In this document: positions 7,648 to 16,325 of the stretch, piece by piece
Layout: each line of letters starts with the position of its first letter
How positions within the stretch are numbered: the stretch's first letter is position 1
From: an uncultured Bacteroidales bacterium
GTDB taxonomy: Bacteria; Bacteroidota; Bacteroidia; Bacteroidales; JACABE01
NCBI GenBank assembly: GCA_903936865.1
Contig: CAIZXK010000739.1
Coordinates: 1 to 37,142, forward strand
Length of the DNA stretch: 37,142 nt
Reading direction: 5' to 3'
Translations under genes and position numbers: made by a program
Notes under the pieces: model-generated
Databases searched by the model: none
What the model was told of the DNA's origin: nothing
The model's input: the letters and a program-made list of their open reading frames with translations, nothing else

Positions 7648-9048
7648 TTATTTCAAAATTTCAATCATCCTCTTAATAAAATCATTTTCTTTTTTAACTA
7701 GTTCGTCAATATTATCATTTGTATTATTCTCAAATTCAGACAAATCAATACCATCAACTACAAATTTGCCCTCACCACCAAGCCATGATTCAGCATAGGT
7801 TTTTTCTTTAATCAATTTAGTATTTAGTGGATATAATAATCCTCCAGCAACTAAATTTTTATTTTTATTAAAATAACTCATATATGTATGAATCTGAAAA
7901 AAATCACTTCTGTCTAAATCTCCATAATTTCCATCTCCGCCACCAGTTTTCATGTTCATTCTTTTATATTTAGCTTCAAATACAGCCACTTCGTTTGTCC
8001 TATTATTAAATAATACAATGTCAGGGCGGATTTCTCTATTATAAAAAATTGGTTTATCATAAACAATAACAGGATACTGAGTTTCAACACGCCAATCAGT
8101 TTCTGATAATCCATTAGTTAAAAGGTTGGATAAATACAATTCCCAAAGTTCTGAAATATCTATTAAATATGCTGAATGTTGAGCTTGGCTTTTGCTATTA
8201 TTTGGATCTAAATCCTGTAATTTAAGTAATAGTTTAGAATAACGTAAAACTTCTTTATAACTAGCATAAATTGGGTTTTCTAATGATTTGTGATTTAATG
8301 CTTTATCAATAAAAAAAGTATCAACCAATTTTCCCGTTTGTTGTTGCTTTAGAAAACTTCTTATACTACCCAATCTCCCTGTTATATCTTTACTAAATTC
8401 CTTTTCTAAAAATTCAATGGTACCGTAAATAATATTTGCAATTTCAGGGACAAAGAGTTGTTCTCGGGTAACACTCGAAATTTTTCCTTTAAATGGGTTA
8501 TCAAATTTGATAAAATGATTAAAATCAATATTCCCGTGTATCTTCGCTTCGTGATATTCAACTTTTTTATACGCTTTTGGAAATCCTAATATAAATGCTT
8601 TTTCAAGTTTTTGAATAAAGAGATGTCCAAGTATATATTTTACCAGTCCAGATTTTGTATTTGTTGGGTTTGCATTGAATGTTGCATCTTGTATAAAGAC
8701 ATTATTTGCAACATCAAGCATTCGTTTTAGTAATACATCTGAAAAACGCGAAGTAATTTCGATATTAACATTTTTGATTGCAAAAAAACCAATAAAATTT
8801 CCAGTACGTGGAAGTTTTATAGTTTCATTATTTTCAATAGTTTGTTGAAATATTTCAAATACCAATTGCTCACTTTTATCTTCTTTTTTATCGCGAGCAT
8901 TAAAATGAAGCAAAGTTTCTAGATTATTTATTAAAATATCTTTAAGCAACCATCTACTACATGGGAGTTTTTTAAAATATTCAGCATGAGATATTGACTT
9001 TTTGTCAAAACCTCCAAAATTCAGGTTATCTTCAAGCTTATTCAGCAT
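7648..9048 (-). CDS. mcrC: McrC-like nuclease subunit of a McrBC/LlaJI-type restriction system
   Basis: 466 aa. McrC-type subunits carry the endonuclease of modification-dependent (type IV) or LlaJI-type restriction complexes and are driven by the McrB motor. The C-terminal half shows a PD-(D/E)XK core: WELYL (E303), RPDIVLF (D343), VFEAKYK (E358, K360) and a following SDFFQIHTY (Q385), which is the family pattern. The N-terminal 200 residues contain GNFIGFFAIKNVNIEITSRF, resembling the McrC partner-binding region. The gene starts 4 bp after mcrB, consistent with one operon. No cytosine methyltransferase lies next to it, which favours a modification-dependent enzyme over a LlaJI-type system, but this is inference. 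Confidence 0.85.
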   Translation of the reverse strand: MLNKLEDNLNFGGFDKKSISHAEYFKKLPCSRWLLKDILINNLETLLHFNARDKKEDKSEQLVFEIFQQTIENNETIKLPRTGNFIGFFAIKNVNIEITSRFSDVLLKRMLDVANNVFIQDATFNANPTNTKSGLVKYILGHLFIQKLEKAFILGFPKAYKKVEYHEAKIHGNIDFNHFIKFDNPFKGKISSVTREQLFVPEIANIIYGTIEFLEKEFSKDITGRLGSIRSFLKQQQTGKLVDTFFIDKALNHKSLENPIYASYKEVLRYSKLLLKLQDLDPNNSKSQAQHSAYLIDISELWELYLSNLLTNGLSETDWRVETQYPVIVYDKPIFYNREIRPDIVLFNNRTNEVAVFEAKYKRMNMKTGGGDGNYGDLDRSDFFQIHTYMSYFNKNKNLVAGGLLYPLNTKLIKEKTYAESWLGGEGKFVVDGIDLSEFENNTNDNIDELVKKENDFIKRMIEILK

Positions 9049-9052
9049 TTTT

Positions 9053-10903
9053 TTAATTCTTTAGAGGATTCCAAGGTTTCAAAAACTCAATTCTAGCTAA
9101 GTTAATTTGACCTTCAATTTTTTGCTCATCAAAATAAGTTCTTAAGTATTCCTTTAGTAATTGACCAATGTAATAATCAAAAATGTTTTCCACACTATTT
9201 CTTGAAATTTTATTATTGTTAATATGGTTTTTGATATTTGAAAAATATGATGGACCTATTTGATAGTAATCAGGCAACTTAATATTATTCGTAATAAATT
9301 TATTCAAATAATCAATACTTTTCAAATAATTATCTTTTCCAGTAATACCGCTAATTTCACTCTCCAACCAATCCATATTAACATCAAAATACTCCCAAAG
9401 AAAGCGTCTTCTTAAAGCAAGATCAAAACTATCAATACTTTTATCCACATCATTCATTGTTCCAATTATATATAAGTTTTCAGGAATACATATTTTTTTA
9501 AATTTATCTGGAGAAATTTCCGAATATTGATGGTCAATTTCCTCACCTCTTTTATCAATACAAAATAAAACTTCTCCAAAAACCCTTGATAGGTCTGCTC
9601 TATTTATTTCATCAATTAATAAAAAAAATGGAGTTTTGATATTTTTATCGTCTTCTAAGTTAAAAGTATTAATTTTATTGCAATACTCAAGGAATGATCC
9701 CGCTATAAAATCAAAACTTATTTGTTCATTTTTTATAGGTTTAATACCACCTATAAAATCTTCATAAGTGTAAGATGGATGAAACTGTATAATCTTATAA
9801 CGATCCTTATTGTTATCACATAAAAATTTTATTGAGTTTGTTGCTGCATAGGTCTTCCCTGTGCCCGGAGCTCCATAAAGTATTATATTATTTGAATAAC
9901 TCATTAATTTTTTCATCTCATCTACATATGAAATATCCAAATTGTTATAGTTTTTAAATTTCAATGCATTTTCATATAATTCTTTAAAAATCTCATTTTG
10001 TTTGTCTTCTATATCTTTTTTTTCTATTTTTTCTATCAAATTGAAAAATTGATCAGTAAGATAATATAATGGAAGTTCTACATCTAAGACTTTAATTTCT
10101 TTTGCAATTAAATTTTTTATGTGTGTAATTTTTTTTAAATCGTTATTGCAATCTATAAAAAAATCGCTTCCTAAAATATATTCTATTCTCTCAATACAAT
10201 TAATATCCGTTGAATTTAAATTTGGGAAAAAATTATCATTAATGTAATAAGAATAAAACAACTCTAATGCTGAGTTTTTCATTCCTTTCAAAGATTTTAC
10301 TGTTTTTATAATTTCATTAAAATTTTCATTAATTTTAGCTTCATTAAATACTAATCCACTTTTTAAATTTTCACTTATAAACTGGGAATCTGTACTATAT
10401 AATTTTTGAAATAAAGATTGGATGTCTTTAATTTTTATATTATGCTTATTTCGCAAGTTTGTAGCATTAGAACTTTGTTGTACAGCACTAATATAATTTC
10501 TATTCCAAAAACCTTCAAATTTAATCCATAGATGTTCATCAGTATCATCTAAATTAAATCCATTAACTTTTTCTTTTAATTCTCTTTTCCCCTTTAAATA
10601 ATCATTTTCTCTTGATAATTTACAATGTTTCGAGTCCAATCCTATATGAGTTACAAATCTTTCAATTAATTTCTTAAAAAGGTTTATATTATGCTCCTTT
10701 GATTTTTCTATTAATTTTAATTTTGCATCTTCTAAATTTGCAAATTGATCTATTTGTGAATTACCATTTATCATTTCCCAATTATTATTTTCTTTTTTTA
10801 AGAAAATGGGATAATCTTCATTGAATTTTCGTAAATGTATTTCTTTATTTCCATTCTTATCAATTTCTTTGAATTCTTCTTCGATTTTATTTTTTTTACT
10901 CAT
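9053..10903 (-). CDS. mcrB: McrB-like AAA+ GTPase of the McrBC system
   Basis: 616 aa. McrB proteins form hexameric rings that bind target DNA and hydrolyse GTP to drive McrC. The AAA+ domain sits in the C-terminal half: Walker A GAPGTGKT (344-351), YEDFIGGIKP (380-389), Walker B FFLLIDEINRAD (D431, E432), the McrB-type GTMNDVDKS (481-489) and an arginine-rich RRRF (498-501). Residues 1-330 form a Lys/Asn-rich N-terminal region with no domain I can name; it presumably recognises the target. The gene lies 66 bp after the WYL regulator gene and 4 bp before mcrC, suggesting a regulator-mcrB-mcrC unit. Confidence 0.87.
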   Translation of the reverse strand: MSKKNKIEEEFKEIDKNGNKEIHLRKFNEDYPIFLKKENNNWEMINGNSQIDQFANLEDAKLKLIEKSKEHNINLFKKLIERFVTHIGLDSKHCKLSRENDYLKGKRELKEKVNGFNLDDTDEHLWIKFEGFWNRNYISAVQQSSNATNLRNKHNIKIKDIQSLFQKLYSTDSQFISENLKSGLVFNEAKINENFNEIIKTVKSLKGMKNSALELFYSYYINDNFFPNLNSTDINCIERIEYILGSDFFIDCNNDLKKITHIKNLIAKEIKVLDVELPLYYLTDQFFNLIEKIEKKDIEDKQNEIFKELYENALKFKNYNNLDISYVDEMKKLMSYSNNIILYGAPGTGKTYAATNSIKFLCDNNKDRYKIIQFHPSYTYEDFIGGIKPIKNEQISFDFIAGSFLEYCNKINTFNLEDDKNIKTPFFLLIDEINRADLSRVFGEVLFCIDKRGEEIDHQYSEISPDKFKKICIPENLYIIGTMNDVDKSIDSFDLALRRRFLWEYFDVNMDWLESEISGITGKDNYLKSIDYLNKFITNNIKLPDYYQIGPSYFSNIKNHINNNKISRNSVENIFDYYIGQLLKEYLRTYFDEQKIEGQINLARIEFLKPWNPLKN

Positions 10904-10969
10904 AATATTTGCTTTTTATTTTTAAACAAATTAAATTTCTATTTTCAACTTAACCAAATTTATATTCAG

Positions 10970-11974
10970 CTATTTATAAAGCTCTATTGCCATTTCCAAC
11001 TCCTCTTTTATCCTTTGCTGCAAGCTTAACGGACTTATTACTTTCACTCTCTTTCCCCAACCTAAAAAATAGGTAATCAGCTCATAATTAGGTATCAGAA
11101 AAAGGCTAATGGTAATTTCATCCTTTTCTTGTTTTAAAAGTTTTTGGCTTATATGCAAGGGTTGGGTTAAAAGGTATTTTCCGGTATGGTCGTTAAAACA
11201 AAGAATGATTTCTACAGGCTGTGCCTGTGGCTCGCTGATACCTAACGTATTTGAAAAGAATAAAGATGCATTTTCAGGTTTTTCCTTGTGTATTGTATCT
11301 AAATTTGTGCTTATTTCTTCAATCCGGTCCAATCCGTAAGTTCTAAGTTCGTTGATTTCATTATCCAAACCTATCAGATACCAGCGGTTGCGGTATTCTT
11401 TCAAATAGTAGGGATGTACAATATGCAACCTTGTTTTCTCTGCATCAAAACGCAGATGATATATATTGAGAACTTCCTTATCGGCAATGGCTTGTATCAA
11501 GGTTTTCAGATACTCGCTACCTTTAAAGAAAGGAACAGTTTCAAACTGTATAAAATCATTTATGTCGGTTTGTTGCTGCAAACGTTGGATATGGATTGCA
11601 TCGCTGATTTTATTTACAGCAGCCGAAAAAGTTTTGAGAATATCCACTTCCTTAAACTGTTGCAAAAGTGAAGATGCAAAACTCAACGCACTCATTTCCT
11701 CATTATTGATAGGTATATTATCAATTGAATAATCTGCATCTTCGTAATAATAAGCTGATTTCTCACGACTGAAAGCAATGGGTGCAAAATACCCTAATCT
11801 CTCATCTTCACGCATATCATGTATATCCTGATTGATAGTTCTTTCGCCAATTGGTGCAATATATAAGGCTTCTTCACAGGCTTGTATTAACCTGGAACGA
11901 CTTACATATTTCTGCTCGAAAAGGCAACGATTAATTACCCTGTAACGGATTAAAGCTTCTTTGTTTGTGGGCAT
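10970..11974 (-). CDS. WYL-domain transcriptional regulator
   Basis: 334 aa. An N-terminal winged-helix (about residues 8-58, with ERTINQDIHDMRED as the likely recognition region) is followed by a WYL domain. The signature is RNRWYLIGLD, with W-Y-L at 198-200, preceded by HPYYLKEY. WYL proteins often sense nucleic acid or nucleotide ligands and control defence islands. The gene is divergent from the AAA ATPase gene at 12172, and the shared intergenic region contains two inverted repeats, so self-regulation and control of that gene are plausible. It is followed 66 bp later by mcrB. It is the best candidate in the window for the protein that reads the three-copy palindrome, but this is inferred from position only. 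Confidence 0.85.
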   Translation of the reverse strand: MPTNKEALIRYRVINRCLFEQKYVSRSRLIQACEEALYIAPIGERTINQDIHDMREDERLGYFAPIAFSREKSAYYYEDADYSIDNIPINNEEMSALSFASSLLQQFKEVDILKTFSAAVNKISDAIHIQRLQQQTDINDFIQFETVPFFKGSEYLKTLIQAIADKEVLNIYHLRFDAEKTRLHIVHPYYLKEYRNRWYLIGLDNEINELRTYGLDRIEEISTNLDTIHKEKPENASLFFSNTLGISEPQAQPVEIILCFNDHTGKYLLTQPLHISQKLLKQEKDEITISLFLIPNYELITYFLGWGKRVKVISPLSLQQRIKEELEMAIELYK

Positions 11975-12019
11975 AATTCTGTTTTATTTTTAAAAAAGAC
12001 GGAAGACCGAAGTTAATGT

Positions 12020-12034
12020 GTTGAATTTGTCAAC
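12020..12034. promoter_or_regulatory. Inverted repeat upstream of the WYL regulator gene
   Basis: GTTGA and TCAAC arms flank a 5-nt spacer, about 46 bp upstream of the regulator's start. On the minus strand it precedes TAACTTCG, one base off the TAnnTTTG -7 consensus. It could be an autoregulatory operator. The arms are short, so chance is possible. Confidence 0.35.
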
Positions 12035-12110
12035 CTTTGTTTTTTGAGTAAAAGTAATGTTTTTTTATTTATTGCTGAAAAATTAACAAAATTATTTCAA
12101 AAACAATCTA

Positions 12111-12129
12111 AATGCAGATACAATGCAGT
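12111..12129. promoter_or_regulatory. Palindromic operator copy 3
   Basis: AATGCAGATACAATGCAGT, matching copy 1 at 16 of 19 positions. Nine bases later comes CAATTTTG (12139-12146), one base off the -7 consensus, and the AAA ATPase start codon lies 25 bp beyond. The same geometry as copies 1 and 2 supports a common regulator. Confidence 0.6.
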
Positions 12130-12171
12130 GTATAATCTCAATTTTGCGAAGTATCTAAAAAACAATAATAA

Positions 12172-13866
12172 ATGGAAAAGCAAGGGAAAATCAAAAGCTT
12201 TAATGCATTGCAAAGTTTGGAAACTCTTTCAGAAAAAGCCAAACAATCGGAACTTTCAGAAAAATATCTATCAGAAGCAAAAAAAGAATATGCTGTTTTA
12301 TGCAAAATGCTAAATCTGAATATCAGGCAATGCAGTTTATTTTCTATCATTCTGCGATTAAATTTAGCAAATGAAAATGCACATATTCACAGTATATGCG
12401 AATACACTAAATGCAGCCCATATTCATTACTTTCCTTTCAACCTGATTTTGATTTTTTAAAAGAAAAAGGATATATAGCCAAAGAAAGCAATAGGAGAAG
12501 AAGTAAAAGACGCAATGTTTATGATATCGAACTTCGTTATTCGATTGATGAAGAAATTGTCAACAATCTAATAAACAATAATATAAATGAAATGAATGAA
12601 AATAAAAAATTAAATGCCATTGATTTTTTATTGGAAGTATATCAAATAGTAGAAGAAAGAAATGATGATGAAGGTAAATATTCGGAAATGCTGGATAGAA
12701 TAAATAAACTAAAAGATAAAAATAAGGATTGTTTACCCGTTAAAGCTGCCAGACAATTTTTGTTAGATAATGAAGAAGAGGTTTTTGCTTATTTAATATG
12801 TTATGCTACTATTGATTGCGATGAAATAGGGCTTAACGATTTATTGAATAAAGTATTTGATTCTGAAAACAGAAAGATCAGATTTAAGAAAAATCTTCTT
12901 TCTGAAAAAAGCAATTTAAGTAAGTATGAATTAATACAGTTTAATCAGGCATTTATAAGAACAGACAGGGAATTGAGTATGACTGAAAAAGGCTTGGAAA
13001 ACTTTATTGGTGATGAAAAAGACATCTTTTTTGGCGATAGTTTAAAATCGGAAGATAAAGATTTGCTTTCTCCGGATACTATACTTCATAAACAATTGTT
13101 TTACAACAAAAAAGAAGGTAAACAACTGGAAGAACTTTCCAATCTATTGAAAAATGATAATTACAAAAATATAAAAGACCGATTAAAGCAACACAGCATG
13201 AGTCCAGCTCTTACCATATTGTTTCATGGTTATCCGGGTACAGGAAAAACGGAGACTGTAATGCAAATTGCACGAGAAACTGGACGCCCTTTATATATGA
13301 TTGACGTTTCAAAGTTTAAAACCTGCTGGTTTGGTGAATCGGAAAGAAATCTGAAAAAACTATTTGACAAATACCGTAAAAAGGTTGATAAAAGTGATCT
13401 GGAACCTATCATGTTGTTTAATGAAGCAGATGCTATTTTCAGCAAAAGAAAAGATGTTAGTAGCTCCAATGTAGCTCAGACAGAAAATGCAATACAGAAT
13501 ATTATTCTTCAGGAAATGGAAACTTTGGAAGGGATATTAATTGCGACCACAAATATGATTGATAATTTCGACAAAGCTTTTGAACGCAGATTTTTATATA
13601 AAATCGGTTTTGACAAACCTGGTGATGAAGTTGCATTACAGATTTGGAAATGCCGTTTTCCGTTTGTAAACGAAAATGAATTAAAACAAATAGCAGCAAA
13701 GTACAAATTTTCAGGAGGTCAGATTGAGAATATTGCGCGAAAATCCACTATGAATCAGGTTTTAAAAGGGATTGCACCTGATTATTTTCAAATTGAAAAT
13801 TATTGTAAAGAAGAGGTTCTGGCAACAGACAATCAGCGTAAAACTTTAGGGTTTTGCATTAGTTGA
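12172..13866 (+). CDS. AAA-family ATPase with N-terminal unknown region
   Basis: 564 aa. The AAA module is in the C-terminal third: Walker A GYPGTGKT (353-360), a pore-loop-like segment around FGESERNLKKLFDKY, Walker B-like IMLFNEADAIF in which N417 replaces the usual first Asp while E418 is kept, sensor-1 TTNM (N461) and an arginine-finger candidate in FERRFLY. The N-terminal 330 residues contain a charged helical region and a possible winged-helix-like segment (CEYTKCSPYSLLSFQPDFDFLKEKGYIA, about 74-101), but no named domain. It is preceded by palindromic operator copy 3, and the two genes that follow run in the same direction. The partner is unknown; remodelling of a nucleoprotein or toxin complex would be typical for this ATPase class. 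Confidence 0.85.
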   Translation: MEKQGKIKSFNALQSLETLSEKAKQSELSEKYLSEAKKEYAVLCKMLNLNIRQCSLFSIILRLNLANENAHIHSICEYTKCSPYSLLSFQPDFDFLKEKGYIAKESNRRRSKRRNVYDIELRYSIDEEIVNNLINNNINEMNENKKLNAIDFLLEVYQIVEERNDDEGKYSEMLDRINKLKDKNKDCLPVKAARQFLLDNEEEVFAYLICYATIDCDEIGLNDLLNKVFDSENRKIRFKKNLLSEKSNLSKYELIQFNQAFIRTDRELSMTEKGLENFIGDEKDIFFGDSLKSEDKDLLSPDTILHKQLFYNKKEGKQLEELSNLLKNDNYKNIKDRLKQHSMSPALTILFHGYPGTGKTETVMQIARETGRPLYMIDVSKFKTCWFGESERNLKKLFDKYRKKVDKSDLEPIMLFNEADAIFSKRKDVSSSNVAQTENAIQNIILQEMETLEGILIATTNMIDNFDKAFERRFLYKIGFDKPGDEVALQIWKCRFPFVNENELKQIAAKYKFSGGQIENIARKSTMNQVLKGIAPDYFQIENYCKEEVLATDNQRKTLGFCIS

Positions 13867-13923
13867 TAATAAGGAAGACAGAATATTAATAATTATTAGT
13901 CTGAACAATTTTAAAAATATACT

Positions 13924-14259
13924 ATGTGTAATATAGAAAGTGGGATTAACCTAATTAAAAGAGAATTATTGACAAAGTATCCTATAAGAGGCGGATATGG
14001 TAAATCATTTGAAGATGCAATTGAATTTGACATCCAAGCTGCTTCGAAATTTGTCGAATTAGAACATAATCTTGTTCGCTTTTTAGGTGCTAATATCCAC
14101 AAAATGTACCGTGTAAATAAACAACATCTGAAAAAACATGAAGACAAAATTTATGATATTCTTCATGTTGCTGAAATTGATAGCTACAGGGAGAAATTTG
14201 TTACTGAGATTTATTTCAACATAACTGATTGCTGGAACAGAAAAAACAAGAAGAACTAA
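13924..14259 (+). CDS. Hypothetical protein (111 aa)
   Basis: Not recognised. The frame starts at ATG 13924, 57 bp after the AAA gene, and ends before the DUF2779 start at 14298. The sequence is helical and mixed-charge, with a motif around KYPIRGGYGKSFEDAIEFD (residues 18-36) and a Lys-rich C-terminus (NRKNKKN). There is no membrane segment or metal motif. Composition and codon use resemble the neighbouring genes, and no competing minus-strand gene fits, so it is probably real. Its position between an ATPase and a nuclease gene suggests an accessory subunit. Confidence 0.6.
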   Translation: MCNIESGINLIKRELLTKYPIRGGYGKSFEDAIEFDIQAASKFVELEHNLVRFLGANIHKMYRVNKQHLKKHEDKIYDILHVAEIDSYREKFVTEIYFNITDCWNRKNKKN

Positions 14260-14270
14260 AATTAAATTTA

Positions 14271-14278
14271 TACATTTG
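14271..14278 (+). promoter_or_regulatory. -7 promoter box for the DUF2779 gene
   Basis: TACATTTG matches the Bacteroidota TAnnTTTG consensus 19 bp before the ATG at 14298, implying a short leader. It means the DUF2779 gene can be expressed separately from the AAA gene. The -33 element is not clear. Confidence 0.45.
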
Positions 14279-14297
14279 TAGTTCAAATAATTCATTT

Positions 14298-16322
14298 ATG
14301 AGATACCTGACAAAATCAAGATTTAAAACTGCATTGGAATGCCCTGCCAAATTGTATTATACCAATAAAAAAGAATATGCCAACACAAAAATGGATGACG
14401 ATTTTCTGAAAGCATTGGCCGAAGGTGGTTTTCAGGTGGGAGAACTGGCAAAATTTATGTTTTGTGACGATCCGGTTTTGGAAAATATTACTGTAAATGA
14501 GCGTACTTATGAAGAAGCGTTGAAAGTTACAAATCTTATGATAGCCGAACAAAAGACTGTAATTGCAGAAGCTGCAGTTAAATTTGAGAATCTGTTTATC
14601 AGAACCGATTTGCTTAAAATCAATTATACAAAAAAATTGATTGAATTATATGAAGTTAAGGCAAAATCTTTTGACAGAGAAACTCAATTTACCAGTAAAA
14701 AAGGAGAGATAAGCAGCAAATGGAAATCTTACCTGATGGATGTTGCGTTTCAGCGATATGTGGTTCAAAATGCTTTTCCTGATTTTAAAGTAATTGCCTA
14801 TTTAGTTCTGGCAGATAAGAATCAAACAGCCAGTGTTGATGGGCTTAACCAACTGTTTAAAATCAAAAAAAACGGAGAACAAACCCATATTGAAAGCGAA
14901 CCCGGATTAAAACAGGCTGATTTGGGAAACATGGTATTATCTGCTGTAAATGTGGATGCTGTGGTTGACACAATACATCAACAGCCTTATATTGACGACA
15001 GTGGTGTTAACTGGAGTTTTGAAGATTATATCAATTTCCTTTCAGAAAATTATCAGAAAGATCAAATAATATTTACAGAAATAGGAGCAAAATGCAAAAA
15101 GTGCGAATACAGAGCCAAAGAAGAAGAAAAGCAAAAAGGATTTAAAAGTGGTTTTGAAGAATGCTGGAAAAAACAAGCAAAGTTTGTAGATTCTGATTTT
15201 AAGAAACCTTTGGTTTTTGATATGTCATTTCAGGGATTTGGTGGTAAACTTGACAAATGGATAAAAGAAGGTCGTTTTTTTCTGAATGAACTGGATGAAA
15301 GTGATTTAATTGCAAAAACGAAAGCAAAAACGAAAGCAAATGGTATGTCAGCCGCTGACAGAAGAATAACACAATTAGAGAAAGTTAAAGCAGCTGATTC
15401 TTCTCCATTTTTAGATGTTGAAGGACTTAAAGAAGAAATGTCTGATTGGATTTACCCTCTGCATTTTATTGATTTTGAAACTGCTATGGTTGCACTTCCA
15501 TTCTACAAAGACAGAAAACCTTACGAAGGTATAGCCTTTCAATTCTCACATCACCAGATAAATGAAGATGGAAGTATTGAGCATAAGGGACAGTTTTTAG
15601 AAACTACACCCGGATATTTCCCCAATTTTGATTTTGTTAGAGAACTTAAAAATCAACTGGATAAAGATAACGGAAGTATTTTCAGGTATCATAATCATGA
15701 AAATACTTTTCTGAATCATATTTATCGTCAGTTAAATGCATCAGATACAACAGTTGTTCCCGATAAAGACGAATTGATGTTATTTATCCAATCCATTACC
15801 CATCACAATGAAGACAATGTCTTAAGCTGGAAAGGTGAAAGAGATATGCTCGATCTGGCTGATCTGGTATTCCGTTATTATTTTCCGCCTCAGGCAAAAG
15901 GTTCTTATTCAATTAAGAAAATATTACCTGCAGTAATTGAAAATTCAGAATTTATCAGGAATAAATACTCAAAGCCCATTTATGGCGGAAATGCCGAAAT
16001 AAAAAGCTTAACGTATAAGCAACCTAAAATCTGGATTTCAGAGGAATGGAACAACGATCCCTATAAATCATTAGAAGCTGTTTTCTCTGATATTGATATA
16101 GAAATGAATGATGAATTAGAAGTAAGCGAAACCGGAATAGAAGAAATACATCAGGGAGGAGCAGCAGCAACTGCCTATGCCCGTCTGCAATTCAGTCATA
16201 TTCCTGATTTTGAACGTAAAAAAGTAGAACAAGCCTTGTTACATTACTGCGAATTGGATACTTTGGCAATGGTGATGATTTGGGAATACTGGAATGATGA
16301 GATTAAGAAAAAATACATATAA
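14298..16322 (+). CDS. DUF2779 protein: Cas4-like nuclease plus DEDD-like exonuclease
   Basis: 674 aa from ATG 14298 (MRYLTKSRFKTALECP). The frame opens at 14229, but that start overlaps the 111-aa gene and lies upstream of a -7 box. The N-terminal half looks like a Cas4/RecB-type PD-(D/E)XK nuclease: D104, E119 and K121 (YEVKAKS). Its Cys pattern is C15, C266, C269 and C289, which could hold an Fe-S cluster as in Cas4. The second half opens with FIDFETA (D392, E394), the first motif of DEDD/DnaQ-like 3'-5' exonucleases, and later shows FRYHNHENTFL, LDLADLVFRYYFPP and HYCELDTLAMVMIW, which carry the remaining acidic residues. The family is widespread but uncharacterised in detail. It ends 3 bp from the convergent GIY-YIG gene. 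Confidence 0.82.
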   Translation: MRYLTKSRFKTALECPAKLYYTNKKEYANTKMDDDFLKALAEGGFQVGELAKFMFCDDPVLENITVNERTYEEALKVTNLMIAEQKTVIAEAAVKFENLFIRTDLLKINYTKKLIELYEVKAKSFDRETQFTSKKGEISSKWKSYLMDVAFQRYVVQNAFPDFKVIAYLVLADKNQTASVDGLNQLFKIKKNGEQTHIESEPGLKQADLGNMVLSAVNVDAVVDTIHQQPYIDDSGVNWSFEDYINFLSENYQKDQIIFTEIGAKCKKCEYRAKEEEKQKGFKSGFEECWKKQAKFVDSDFKKPLVFDMSFQGFGGKLDKWIKEGRFFLNELDESDLIAKTKAKTKANGMSAADRRITQLEKVKAADSSPFLDVEGLKEEMSDWIYPLHFIDFETAMVALPFYKDRKPYEGIAFQFSHHQINEDGSIEHKGQFLETTPGYFPNFDFVRELKNQLDKDNGSIFRYHNHENTFLNHIYRQLNASDTTVVPDKDELMLFIQSITHHNEDNVLSWKGERDMLDLADLVFRYYFPPQAKGSYSIKKILPAVIENSEFIRNKYSKPIYGGNAEIKSLTYKQPKIWISEEWNNDPYKSLEAVFSDIDIEMNDELEVSETGIEEIHQGGAAATAYARLQFSHIPDFERKKVEQALLHYCELDTLAMVMIWEYWNDEIKKKYI

Positions 16323-16325
16323 AAA

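Noticed and set aside
12138..14295. Minus-strand open frames within the AAA and 111-aa genes
   Set aside because: They overlap well-supported plus-strand genes and their products match nothing recognisable.
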